From Xenococcaceae cyanobacterium MO_167.B27 (GTDB lineage: Bacteria; Cyanobacteriota; Cyanobacteriia; Cyanobacteriales; Xenococcaceae), in NCBI GenBank assembly GCA_030065935.1, contig JASJCP010000092.1:1-34941 (forward strand): a stretch of 34,941 nucleotides of DNA. Direction: 5' to 3'. The notes under the pieces were generated by a model. That model was not told the DNA's origin and ran no database searches. It was given only the letters and a program-made list of their open reading frames with translations. Shown piece after piece: positions 9,076-17,451 of this stretch (its first letter is position 1; every line of letters begins with the position of its first letter). The position numbers were made by a program, and so were the translations under genes.

Positions 9076-10641
9076 GTGGAGATGAAGCAAGAAAATCCCA
9101 ATCTATCACAGTTAGATCAATTATCTACTAAAGGGGTTCGTAAAATCCAAACCGCTATTGAAGGGTTTGATGAAATCACTCATGGTGGTTTACCCATTGG
9201 AAGGACTACCTTGGTTAGTGGTACATCTGGTACTGGCAAAACCCTAATGGCTGTCCAGTTTCTTTATCATGGGATTAAATACTTTGATTACCCCGGTATT
9301 TTTGTCACTTTTGAAGAATCACCACAAGATATAATTCAAAACGCTCATAGTTTCGGCTGGGATTTACAGAGTCTGGTTGATAGTGGAAAGTTGTTTATTC
9401 TCGATGCTTCTCCCGATCCTGAAGGTCAAGAAATAGTAGGTAACTTCGATCTTTCCGCTCTCATTGAAAGAATCCAATACGCCATTAAAAAATATAAAGC
9501 TAAATTAGTTTCTATTGACTCTGTTACCGCAGTCTTTCAACAATACGATGCAGCTTCGGTGGTAAGAAGAGAGATTTTTCGTTTAGTAGCTCGCCTCAAG
9601 CAATTACACGTTACATCTATTATGACGACCGAACGAATCGAAGAATATGGTCCAGTCGCGCGTTTTGGGGTTGAAGAATTTGTTTCTGATAATGTTGTGA
9701 TCGTCCGCAATGTTCTGGAAGGGGAACGCCGTCGTCGTACCGTTGAAATATTAAAACTACGAGGTACTACCCACATGAAAGGAGAATATCCTTTTACCAT
9801 TACCAATGATGGAATTAATATCTTCCCTCTCGGGGCAATGCGGTTAACTCAACGCTCTTCCAATGTAAGGATTTCTTCAGGAATAAGCACCTTAGATGAA
9901 CTTTGTGGAGGCGGTTTCTTCAAAGATTCTATTATCTTAGCTACTGGTGCAACAGGAACAGGAAAAACCCTACTAGTCAGTAAATTTCTCGAAGAAGGTT
10001 GTCGTCAGGGAGAAAGAGCTATCTTGTTTGCTTATGAAGAGTCAAGAGCCCAATTATCGCGGAATGCTTCTTCTTGGGGAATTAACTTTGAAGAAATGGA
10101 ACAAAAGGGGTTACTGAAATTATTATGCTGCTATCCTGAATCTGCTGGCTTAGAAGATCATTTGCAAACGATTAAATCCGAGATTGCCCAATTTAAACCC
10201 TCTCGCATTGCGATCGACTCCTTATCTGCTATGGCTAGAGGTGTTACTAATAATGCTTTTCGTCAATTTGTTATAGGTGTCACAGGTTACGCCAAACAAG
10301 AAGAAATTACAGGGTTTTTTACCAACACCACAGATCAATTTATGGGTTCTCACTCGATTACAGAATCCCATATTTCCACCATTACCGATACCATTATTTT
10401 GTTGCAATATGTAGAAATTCGTGGCGAAATGTCGCGAGCTATTAATGTCTTTAAAATGCGTGGTTCTTGGCATGATACAGGAATTAGGGAATATGAGATC
10501 AACTCTGATGGACCCAATATCAAAAATTCTTTCCGCAATTATGAAGGAATTATTAGTGGCTCTCCCACTCGCATTAGTGTGGATGAGAAAAGTGAATTAT
10601 CTCGTATTGTTAAAGGAATGAAAGAAAAAACTGAAGAGTAA
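9076..10641 (+). CDS. kaiC: circadian clock ATPase/autokinase KaiC
   Basis: This is a two-RecA-domain KaiC. Numbering from the GTG, the CI P-loop GTSGTGKT is at 49-56 with catalytic Glu pair 80-81, and the CII P-loop GATGTGKT is at 291-298. The phosphorylation cluster SITESHIST holds Thr429, Ser434 and Thr435, matching T426, S431 and T432 of S. elongatus. The C-terminal A-loop SPTRISVDEKSELSRIV is intact. CI sets the slow ATPase rhythm; CII autophosphorylates and dephosphorylates under KaiA and KaiB control. Start choice is open: GTG 9076 or ATG 9082 (two codons shorter, 519 residues). The ATG directly abuts GGAG, too close to serve it as a ribosome site. All residues needed for a working oscillator are present. 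Confidence 0.97.
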   Translation: MEMKQENPNLSQLDQLSTKGVRKIQTAIEGFDEITHGGLPIGRTTLVSGTSGTGKTLMAVQFLYHGIKYFDYPGIFVTFEESPQDIIQNAHSFGWDLQSLVDSGKLFILDASPDPEGQEIVGNFDLSALIERIQYAIKKYKAKLVSIDSVTAVFQQYDAASVVRREIFRLVARLKQLHVTSIMTTERIEEYGPVARFGVEEFVSDNVVIVRNVLEGERRRRTVEILKLRGTTHMKGEYPFTITNDGINIFPLGAMRLTQRSSNVRISSGISTLDELCGGGFFKDSIILATGATGTGKTLLVSKFLEEGCRQGERAILFAYEESRAQLSRNASSWGINFEEMEQKGLLKLLCCYPESAGLEDHLQTIKSEIAQFKPSRIAIDSLSAMARGVTNNAFRQFVIGVTGYAKQEEITGFFTNTTDQFMGSHSITESHISTITDTIILLQYVEIRGEMSRAINVFKMRGSWHDTGIREYEINSDGPNIKNSFRNYEGIISGSPTRISVDEKSELSRIVKGMKEKTEE

Positions 10642-10702
10642 GAAGGTGATTTGGGATTATTGATTACCTAGTCCCCAGTCCGCAGTCCCCATTCCCTTGA
10701 TA
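10642..10702. repeat. heptad-type short tandem repeats between convergent genes
   Basis: Degenerate heptads (AGTCCCC-AGTCCGC-AGTCCCC-ATTCCC) occupy the gap between kaiC and the convergent ABC gene. This is the cyanobacterial STRR type also seen at several other gaps in the window. No clear terminator is visible. Confidence 0.55.
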
Positions 10703-11674
10703 TTATTCTTCTACTGCTTCTTCTGTAGTTAGTTCCAAAAATACATCTTCTAAACTGGGACGAGTACGACGCATTTCGTGTAAACTTAAGCCTTGATTAA
10801 TGATTATATTGGCAATATCTTTACCTGGTTCGACTTGGGATTTACAGTTAATCTCTAAGATAGTTCGGTTATCTTGGGATTGTTGGTTAATATCGGTTAT
10901 TCCTGAAACTTGTTGCAATAGAGGTAGGATTGTCGAGACATCCCCTTCTACTTCCACTTGATAACCACAACCACTCCCAAGCCTGTCTATAAGTTCTATG
11001 GGGGTATTACTCGCTACTACTTTACCTCGATTAATGATCATTACGCGATCGCAGGTCATACTTACTTCTGGCAAAATGTGAGTCGAAAGAATAATGGTAT
11101 GTTGTCCTGCAAGACTTTTAATTAGGTTACGGACTTCAATAATTTGTCTGGGATCGAGTCCTACTGTTGGTTCATCTAAAATAATTACTGGAGGGTCATG
11201 AACGATCGCTTGAGCAATACCTACTCTTTGACGATAACCTTTAGATAGTTTACGAATGGCAATATGAGTTTTTTCCATTAATTGACACCTCTTGATCGCG
11301 GAAGTTACTCTTTTTTTGCGATCGCGCCCGGAGACTCCTTTAATCTTCGCAACGAATTCTAAAAAGTCCTTGACTCTCATATCAGGATACAAGGGGGGAT
11401 TTTCGGGTAAATAACCAATGCGCCGACGTACTTCCATAGATTGTTCATGGACATCATAGCCAGCAATTTTGGCTGTTCCCGTACTAGCAGGTAAATAACC
11501 AGCTAAAATCCGCATGGTAGTAGTTTTTCCTGCACCATTAGGTCCTAAAAATCCGATAATTTCTCCTGATTTAACTGAAAAATGAACATCCTCAATGGCT
11601 GTGGTTGTACCATAAATTTTGCTGAGATGTTCTACTTCAATCATTTGTTTTTGCGGTGGTTGTTGATGGATCAA
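10703..11674 (-). CDS. ABC transporter ATP-binding protein (CcmA/GldA-like, ABC-2 type)
   Basis: This nucleotide-binding subunit of 323 residues has Walker A GPNGAGKTT (44-52), signature LSKGYRQR (143-150), Walker B VIILDEPT (163-170) and the switch histidine in STHI. The C-terminal 90 residues form a regulatory extension typical of the GldA/NatA-like group. Such proteins pair with ABC-2 permeases that export drugs, lipids or polysaccharides; the substrate here is unknown. The true start may be Met11 (MIEVEHLSKIYG), since the first ten residues are Gln/Pro-rich and outside the domain. No permease is in the same operon. The ABC-2 permease at 12662 is on the other strand and may or may not be its partner. 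Confidence 0.9.
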   Translation of the reverse strand: MIHQQPPQKQMIEVEHLSKIYGTTTAIEDVHFSVKSGEIIGFLGPNGAGKTTTMRILAGYLPASTGTAKIAGYDVHEQSMEVRRRIGYLPENPPLYPDMRVKDFLEFVAKIKGVSGRDRKKRVTSAIKRCQLMEKTHIAIRKLSKGYRQRVGIAQAIVHDPPVIILDEPTVGLDPRQIIEVRNLIKSLAGQHTIILSTHILPEVSMTCDRVMIINRGKVVASNTPIELIDRLGSGCGYQVEVEGDVSTILPLLQQVSGITDINQQSQDNRTILEINCKSQVEPGKDIANIIINQGLSLHEMRRTRPSLEDVFLELTTEEAVEE

Positions 11675-11683
11675 AAGCTAATT

Positions 11684-11783
11684 GCTAGTTACTAATTACT
11701 AATTACTAATTACTAATGGTTCATGGTTAATTGCTAAAACGCTACTAACTACTAACTACTCCCTACTCCCTACTTATTACTTA
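11684..11783. repeat. short tandemly repeated repetitive (STRR) heptads
   Basis: AATTACT is repeated about four times at 11689-11717. Variants CTAACTA, CTCCCTA and CTTATTA follow to 11780. Heptanucleotide STRRs are known in filamentous and some unicellular cyanobacteria. They separate the ABC gene from the upstream membrane-protein gene. Confidence 0.8.
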
Positions 11784-12230
11784 TTACTTTTGAATGGGAA
11801 ACCCTGGATTGGTAAAGGGTTTAATTAATTTCCGTGATAAAGCAAAGTCTAATACAATACGGGCGATCGCAAAACTAATAATACTTTCTATGATCAACAC
11901 CAGTAGCAAGAGACTAATAGTTTTTCCCTCTGCTAATGCTAATCCTCTGACCAAGCCAAAAGCCAATACCGCGCCATCTTGGAGATGAGAATTGCGATCG
12001 CTGCGAATAATATAGCGGTATGTCACTCCAAACAAGAAGCCACTAATCACAGCAATTATGGCTCTTACTAACCAATCTTCCAAGGAAGAGACGGGAATCA
12101 AATTAAAATTACTGAGGTTAAAGGCAAAAGTATTAACTAAAACTATTCCCAAATCCGCTATGGCAAAAGCAACAGCAGCCGTAACTCCTCCTTTGATAGA
12201 TTCAATTCTTTCCGTTATTAAGCTAGGCAC
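11784..12230 (-). CDS. conserved-looking membrane protein, function unknown
   Basis: The 148-residue product has four likely membrane helices (about 16-38, 50-71, 83-98 and 102-128) joined by short charged loops. The only notable soluble segment is RYIIRSDRNSHLQDGAVLAFGLVRG. I do not recognise a family. The gene stands alone upstream of the ABC gene on the same strand, separated by 109 bp of heptad repeats, so co-transcription is possible. Its intact frame and codon use resemble neighbouring genes, which supports a real gene. Confidence 0.65.
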   Translation of the reverse strand: MPSLITERIESIKGGVTAAVAFAIADLGIVLVNTFAFNLSNFNLIPVSSLEDWLVRAIIAVISGFLFGVTYRYIIRSDRNSHLQDGAVLAFGLVRGLALAEGKTISLLLLVLIIESIISFAIARIVLDFALSRKLIKPFTNPGFPIQK

Positions 12231-12661
12231 AGTCTTTACTCAAAAATCTTACAAAATATTTTTGTATTTTACCTATCAATTATTGGTTATTGGGGATTGG
12301 GGATTGGTTATTGGGGATTGGGGCACCGAAGGAGACTTTACAACAAAATCGATACGGACATCTTACGGTGAGCCGTGATCCCGCTCACCCGTGTCCTCCT
12401 CTTTTGGGTTCAATACCTAGATATATTAAGTCTCCTCCCGGGGGGATTTCCCGCGATTCGGAGACTTCACAACAAACTCGATCTCGACGCGCTTCAATAC
12501 TCTAGAATTATTTAGTCCCCGGGGGATTGGGGATTGGTGATTGCTGCTAACTGATTACTGGTTACTGGTTACTGGTTACTGACTCGGTGATAAAATTGCG
12601 CTAGTCTTCTAGATTGTGTTAAGTAATATTAAGCGTCAAGAAAATTTGTTGAAATAGCTAC
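12231..12661. repeat. repeat-rich intergenic region, no gene
   Basis: TTGGGGATTGG-type heptads occur at 12283-12322 and 12525-12545, and GTTACTG heptads at 12558-12582. Between them are two related direct repeats starting GGAGACTT (12331 and 12460; about 21 of the first 23 bases agree) and an inverted pair AAGTCTCC (12428) / GGAGACTT (12460) around a C/G-rich loop. Short open frames here are made of repeats and look spurious. Mutual promoters of the flanking genes must also lie here. Confidence 0.65.
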
Positions 12662-13501
12662 GTGAAATCCCAACTAATTAATTCCCGAGGTAATAAGACG
12701 ATTCCCAATATTAAGAATGGGCTGTTAAAAAATATTATTACGGACACTCTCACCGTTTTTTGGGGCGAATGGTTAGATTTACGAGCCAGAATCGCCCAAA
12801 TTGCTGCTACTGGTTTGATTTCTCCTTTGATTTATATCTTTGCTTTTGGTTTAGGTTTGGGGAATACTATTGATCGCTCCATCACTCCTACAGCAGGAGA
12901 AAACTATCTCCAGTTTATTTTGCCAGGAATGGTAGCTTTATCCTCTATGACTATTAGTTTTGGGGGAACAACTTTTTCGATTTGTGGCGATCGCTTATTT
13001 ACTAAAACTTTTGAAGAATTATTGTTGTTACCAGTTCATCCTCTAGCTTTATATCTGGGGAAAATGTTGGCTGGTATTATACGAGGATTAATGACTGCTG
13101 GTTCAGTAATCTTAGTTGCAATTATATTTACAGGTAAGATTAGTAGTTTTTTAAACCCTTTATTTATCAGTTTACTGATTCTAAATTGCTCTGTCTTTGC
13201 AGGTTTAGGAGTAATTATTGGCTTAAGAGTTAAATCTCTAGAAAGCGTAAGTTTATATAACAACTTTCTCATTGTTCCTATGTCATTTTTGGGAGGAACA
13301 TTTTTCGATCCTACTAATTTACCCTCGATTCTGAAAGTAATAGTTTATTGCTTACCGCTAACTTATACCACTAGTGGGTTAAGGGCTGCTGCTTATTTAC
13401 CTTTATCTTCCTTTCCTTGGTATTCAATTCCAATTCTTTGCGGGTTTGCGATCGCTTTAAGCTTTTTTGGTGCTTACCAATTTTCCCATCAACAAGACTA
13501 G
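12662..13501 (+). CDS. ABC-2 type transporter permease
   Basis: The 279-residue membrane protein starts with an amphipathic region (NIITDTLTVFWGEWLDLRARI). About six hydrophobic segments follow, including GLISPLIYIFAFGLGLG, FILPGMVALSSMTISFGGTTF and FLIVPMSFLGGTFF. The motif FLGGTFFDPTNLP is typical of ABC2_membrane permeases, which move drugs, lipids or polysaccharides with a separate ATPase. The start is GTG at 12662; no in-frame ATG lies before the domain. The ATPase at 10703 is a candidate partner but on the opposite strand. Confidence 0.88.
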   Translation: MKSQLINSRGNKTIPNIKNGLLKNIITDTLTVFWGEWLDLRARIAQIAATGLISPLIYIFAFGLGLGNTIDRSITPTAGENYLQFILPGMVALSSMTISFGGTTFSICGDRLFTKTFEELLLLPVHPLALYLGKMLAGIIRGLMTAGSVILVAIIFTGKISSFLNPLFISLLILNCSVFAGLGVIIGLRVKSLESVSLYNNFLIVPMSFLGGTFFDPTNLPSILKVIVYCLPLTYTTSGLRAAAYLPLSSFPWYSIPILCGFAIALSFFGAYQFSHQQD

Positions 13502-13682
13502 GATTGTGGAAAGGATGAATTATGAGGGGTCGCTAGACTTCGTCGCCCTTCACCGAACGCGCACCTTCGGTGAGAGGAGTGAGGAGACTGGGGGGACTGG
13601 GGGGTTGATTATTACTTATTACTTATTACTTCATCATCCTTGATCCTTCATTCTTAATCCCTTATCCCTTATGTCTTATCCC
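13502..13682. repeat. heptad repeats and a hairpin between convergent genes
   Basis: TCACCGAA and TTCGGTGA form an 8-bp hairpin near 13549-13573. CTTATTA-type heptads follow at about 13613-13632, then CCTTATCC/TCTTATC units reaching the stop of the sucD-like gene. No open frame of interest was found. The hairpin may act as a weak terminator for the permease gene, though no T-run follows. Confidence 0.6.
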
Positions 13683-14576
13683 TTATCGCTTTTTTCGACA
13701 ATTAATATTGCTAATTATGGTGGGAATTTCTGCTGGAGTTTGGGCGATTTTAATTCCTGCTTTTTTCAGACTACTAATAATCTTTTTATGAGAATTTTGG
13801 GATGGAATAGATGTAGAAATATAACTATCCACTATGTTGGTAGCATTCTGCAATACTCTTTCTTGGGGTGTTTGTAACCCTACAATATAAGTCACAATTG
13901 GTTTACTAATTTTAGTTTTAGCTAAATCAACGGCAAATTTTTCGATATCTTTAACTTGTTGAATTAAAACTATCGCTTCTGTCTCACTATCTTGATCGCA
14001 AAAAGTTAACCATTCAGGCAAATTTGAACCCAAAATCGGGTCATTACCCAAATCAACCACTATTGATTGTCCGATTTCTTGGTTATTTAACTCCCAAGCT
14101 ACTTCATAAGTCAAAAATTCACTATCACTAATTAATGCTACAGAACCAAGCATAAAATATTCAGGTTGTACTATTCCTAAGCAAGCTTTTTTCGGTACTA
14201 AAATACCAGAACTTCCCGAACCCAAAATCAATGTATCCTTTGGCTTTTCTTGTAGGAGACGAATCATGTCTAAAGGAGGAACTCCCGTAGTTACAATAAT
14301 CAAGTAATGCAGCCCAGCAGCTATCGCCTCTCTAGCTGCATCTAAAACTTGATCGGGAGCGACAAAAATCAAACTAGTTTTTACTTCCCCCAATTCCTTG
14401 ATAATATCTTCTACAAGATGATACAGAGGAATATCCTTTATTACTGTTTCCTGCTTTCGGGTAGCAACTCCTGCAACTATCTTTGTCCCATAGGCTCTCA
14501 TTTTAGCTACATAATTAGCAACTCCTGGTTCAGTAATTCCTTGTATGATAATGGGTTCTTGAAGTATCCAATTCAT
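13683..14576 (-). CDS. sucD: succinyl-CoA synthetase alpha-subunit homologue with substituted active site
   Basis: The 297-residue protein keeps the SucD fold order: CoA-binding Rossmann start (IIIQGITEPGVANYVAKMRAYGTKIVAGV), TTGVPPLDM, and the ligase-like second half. Key residues differ. The phosphohistidine motif MGHAG is LQNAT (242-246), with Asn244 where His should be. The GEIGG glutamate region is QQVKD, with Gln207 in place of the conserved Glu. The GPNCPG loop is GSGSSG (119-124). A normal phospho-transfer mechanism therefore seems impossible unless another residue substitutes. The gene follows sucC by 40 bp on the same strand, so the pair is probably one operon. Heptad repeats touch its stop. 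It may be a pseudoenzyme or have another substrate. Confidence 0.8.
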   Translation of the reverse strand: MNWILQEPIIIQGITEPGVANYVAKMRAYGTKIVAGVATRKQETVIKDIPLYHLVEDIIKELGEVKTSLIFVAPDQVLDAAREAIAAGLHYLIIVTTGVPPLDMIRLLQEKPKDTLILGSGSSGILVPKKACLGIVQPEYFMLGSVALISDSEFLTYEVAWELNNQEIGQSIVVDLGNDPILGSNLPEWLTFCDQDSETEAIVLIQQVKDIEKFAVDLAKTKISKPIVTYIVGLQTPQERVLQNATNIVDSYISTSIPSQNSHKKIISSLKKAGIKIAQTPAEIPTIISNINCRKKR

Positions 14577-14616
14577 AGATTCTTTGTAGGTTAAAAGTGA
14601 TCTCCGCCAACTTGCT

Positions 14617-15861
14617 TTACTTCGACTTAACCCAGGAGATAGCTTGATTCACAGCATCTTTGAGATTGTTTGTCCAATAGAGTAATTCAGAATCTGATTT
14701 TTTTCTAAAGCGATCAATCTTAGGATCAGCTAGACGAACAACCAGTTTAATCCCTGGTGAGGTTTGCAGTAAGATAGTAGATTCTTCTTGACTTTTAGCA
14801 ATGAGCGATCGCTCATCATCTCTTGGATTAAGGGGTTTTTCAACACTTCTGTAGTAATCCAAAATCTTTTGAGCAATTTTATCGTTAATAGAAGGAGATG
14901 CCCAAATATTAAGAATTATCACCTTTAATCTGGGGATATTGTGTAATTCTTCTAAAGCTTGCTGCAATTTTATACACAAGTTTTCCGCGCCATTTAATTG
15001 TGCTACTTCCTTGGGTAAAATCACACCACAAGCTGGCTTTTCCTTATTTTGACGAATCAAATCCCAACATAGTGTTACCAAGTCTGGATTATTAGCAACA
15101 ATAGCAATTTTGCCTTTGTCATCTTGCCAATCTAGCCACTGTAAGGGAAACTTAGAACCATAATTGAGACTAATTTGTTCTTCGGACATGAAAGATAAAT
15201 TATTAAGAGCCATCAAAGAAGAAATTTCTGCATGTCTAATTAAACCATAGTCGTTAATTTTAATTTTTCCATCTAATGCCATCAATTTTCCTTTAGCATT
15301 AACTCCTAGAGGATTGATCTCCACAAAATCCAAATCTGTTTCCTGAAAAATGCGGTACATTTTAACTATTATTTTGCTAACAGACTGGATTAATTCTCCT
15401 GAAAGCCCCATTTTAGCTACTAAACGACGAGCATAGAAAGGAGAAAATTCTGTGGTAACAACCACTTGTTGCAGACTATCCAGTAATAGAGATACATCCA
15501 TACCCCCTTTGGCAGAACCTAGTAAGACAGGAAGCTTAAGTTTATAATCTAAAACCACAGCTAGAAATAACTCTTCTTGGACATCATATTGAGCTTCTGC
15601 CAGGATAACTTTCGGATATTCGCCTAAAATAGATAAATTAAAGATATTTCTAGCTGCTGCGATCGCATCTATAGTATTCCCAACAAACTTAATACCTCCT
15701 GCTTTACCCCTACCTCCAGCCTTCACTTGAGACTTTAAAACGACAGGATAGGGAATTTGTAGCTGTTTCAGTTCCCTTGGCTCTTTGATAGTTTGGGAAG
15801 GTAAAACAGGGATTCCTATTTTGTGGAAGAGTTCTTTAGCTTGATATTCGAGTAAATCCAT
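14617..15861 (-). CDS. sucC: succinyl-CoA synthetase beta-subunit homologue, C-terminal half diverged
   Basis: The 414-residue protein opens with the normal SucC start MDLLEYQAKELF. It has an intact ATP-grasp part: VLKSQVKAGGRGKAGG, GSAKGGMDV, FVEINPLGVN and MALDGKI (196-200). The second half is poorly conserved. The NGAGLAM segment is NNPDLV, the GGGAT loop is not recognisable, and NIFGG is NIWAS (318-322). A polar insertion of about 23 residues (343-365) is encoded around a HIP1 site. Normal SucC pairs with SucD to make ATP or GTP from succinyl-CoA. Here nucleotide binding looks possible, but CoA/phosphohistidine handling looks lost, in parallel with its SucD partner. The start is fixed by homology. 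Confidence 0.82.
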   Translation of the reverse strand: MDLLEYQAKELFHKIGIPVLPSQTIKEPRELKQLQIPYPVVLKSQVKAGGRGKAGGIKFVGNTIDAIAAARNIFNLSILGEYPKVILAEAQYDVQEELFLAVVLDYKLKLPVLLGSAKGGMDVSLLLDSLQQVVVTTEFSPFYARRLVAKMGLSGELIQSVSKIIVKMYRIFQETDLDFVEINPLGVNAKGKLMALDGKIKINDYGLIRHAEISSLMALNNLSFMSEEQISLNYGSKFPLQWLDWQDDKGKIAIVANNPDLVTLCWDLIRQNKEKPACGVILPKEVAQLNGAENLCIKLQQALEELHNIPRLKVIILNIWASPSINDKIAQKILDYYRSVEKPLNPRDDERSLIAKSQEESTILLQTSPGIKLVVRLADPKIDRFRKKSDSELLYWTNNLKDAVNQAISWVKSK

Positions 15862-16554
15862 TAGTTAATTTTTTAAACAATCATTTATTTAGAGTAGTCT
15901 TACCCTGAGTTAGGATTTAAACCTAATTCCATAGTCTACTGTTCTCAAAACCAATGAGCTTGTGGACTCGGTAAGAGTTCTTAGCTACTAGTCAAGAGGG
16001 TGTGAAGCAAGAATAGTAGTCTTAAATCCAAGATTTTAACCAGGGAGTATCAACAGAAACGCTATACCTAAATCACCTATTATATTATTGCGAAAATATA
16101 GCATCTAAGAAGGGATGCTATATTAGTCTTGGTTAAGTTTCTGGCTCGACAACCAAAAAAAAATAATGCCTGATACTCACAATCGATTCACCAGGAATAG
16201 GCAAAAGCAATTAAACTAAATTCATTACCATTAATTCAACTAACTTTTGTAATGAAGAGTAACTCCTGAAATAACCTCTGTCATAATATATAAAGATAGT
16301 TAGAATAGTAATCTATGTTGTTTAGCATATACCGAAATTGAAAAGTCACAAGCAGGGCATGGTATTGCCCGTCAAAAAGCCAGAAGGAACATAGTTAGTG
16401 GTCAGTAGTTAGTGGTTAGCGATCAAAGGTTAGTGAGTTACCAACAAACAACTAACAACGAATAACTATCTTTTGACTTTAGTCCCGAAGGGGAGAGTAA
16501 ACATTACCAGGACTACCGCGTTAGTAACGTCTTACAATTAATTTTGAAAGGGGA
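15862..16554. other. intergenic region with hairpin, possible IS remnant and heptads
   Basis: No gene is supported in these 693 bp. A frame ending ..GVKQE-stop near 15992-16018, with GGGAGTATCAA at about 16042, recalls the tail and right end of degenerate TnpB elements. A perfect hairpin lies at 16096-16123. GTTAGTGGT-type repeats lie at 16395-16440. On the minus strand near 15910-15970 there are a D-arm-like and a T-arm-like stem, but no matching acceptor stem, so no tRNA is called. Confidence 0.4.
16096..16123. repeat. perfect 10-bp hairpin
   Basis: ATATAGCATC and GATGCTATAT surround the 8-nt loop TAAGAAGG. It has no long T-run on either side. It may be a structured RNA end or an element remnant. 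Confidence 0.55.
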
Positions 16555-17271
16555 ATGGAAAAAGTTTTAATCATTATCAACGCTGAAGTGAATGAGCAAG
16601 GACAAGTAACTTCTGCGTCTCCCGTGACTGAAAGAATGGTCAAAGCCCTCAAAAAAGGCATAATTAACTATTCTTCTGAAACAACAGTAGAAATTACCTC
16701 TGTGGGTGCTTTATGGTCTAAAATCAACAGAGCCAATGGTCATGCACCCCATACTATCTATTGTCCCCTAACCATACAATTACCTGAATATTTTAACTTT
16801 CCTGCCAAAAAAATTTATCAGGCTTGTAAAGATATTACTGCTAGAAGAAAGTGGGTAGAAAGAAATCTCGGAATTAAAACTAGTGTGGGAGACTCTTGGT
16901 TAGGTCATCTCTGGCTACCAGCTATCCTAACTAATAAAGGTATAATCTATGGTGCAATTATCGGAGAAGGAGAAATGCCTAACTCCTATGAGCAACCCGT
17001 AGAATTTCCCGATAAACATCGTCAAACCCTTCATAATTTGGCATATAAACTGTTAGATTCTCTATCTGCACCCCCATCCGTCTATCTGGTGCAATTTAGT
17101 TTGTACAGTAATGAAATTGTTTTTGACCGCTTATGGCCTTTCCCCGCAGCACCCGCCCTTGCTAGCCTCAGAGGACAACAACCAGATTTATTCAGTTGTC
17201 ATTGGCTTTGTCTGAGCCAACAACCAATTTTAGATCTGCTGATCTCTGATAATACAATGCCAATTCCTTAA
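16555..17271 (+). CDS. hypothetical protein, function unknown
   Basis: This is a well-formed 238-codon gene with a clear Shine-Dalgarno sequence (AAAGGGG, two to three bases before the ATG) and a terminator directly downstream. The product is soluble, with no signal or membrane segment. It is rich in aromatic and proline residues toward the end (FDRLWPFPAAPALASLRGQQPDLF), and has conserved-looking patches GDSWLGHLWLP and EFPDKHRQTLHNLAYKLLDSL. I do not recognise a family. It stands alone between a repeat-rich gap and a transposable element. Strong expression signals suggest a real, regularly used gene. Confidence 0.8.
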   Translation: MEKVLIIINAEVNEQGQVTSASPVTERMVKALKKGIINYSSETTVEITSVGALWSKINRANGHAPHTIYCPLTIQLPEYFNFPAKKIYQACKDITARRKWVERNLGIKTSVGDSWLGHLWLPAILTNKGIIYGAIIGEGEMPNSYEQPVEFPDKHRQTLHNLAYKLLDSLSAPPSVYLVQFSLYSNEIVFDRLWPFPAAPALASLRGQQPDLFSCHWLCLSQQPILDLLISDNTMPIP

Positions 17272-17320
17272 ACACACGCCCTTCTTTTTTTTGGTGTGTG
17301 TCTTTCTTGTTCTTTTTTTT
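17272..17320 (+). terminator. rho-independent-type terminator
   Basis: Right after the stop codon, ACACACGCC and GGTGTGTGT form a 9-bp stem with one G-U pair, followed by CTTTCTTGTTC and a run of Ts. Position and shape fit termination of the 16555 gene. Confidence 0.7.
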
Positions 17321-17451
17321 CTCTCTCCCCCCATACAAAAAACCTTGGTTCAGTAGAGGGAAAAAGGCTTAGTCTTACACTATATCTACTGGTTTGGCTT
17401 CACCACCTCTTGCTACCCCTCTAATATAAAAAAATTTTCCTTTGTCTTCCC

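Noticed and set aside
9537-10538. Antisense frames inside kaiC
   Set aside because: Shadow frames of a highly conserved gene, with no signals of their own.
12290-12505. 71-codon frame in the intergenic repeats
   Set aside because: It is made of TTGGGGATTGG heptads and repeat sequence, a typical artefact of cyanobacterial repeats.
10703-13501. One ABC transporter operon
   Set aside because: The ATPase and permease genes are on opposite strands with another gene and repeat blocks between them.
15900-15985. tRNA-like arms on the minus strand (TTAGG-TTTAAAT-CCTAA and CTCA-TTGGTTT-TGAG)
   Set aside because: The T-loop lacks the conserved C, no acceptor stem pairs, and no proper anticodon arm can be drawn.
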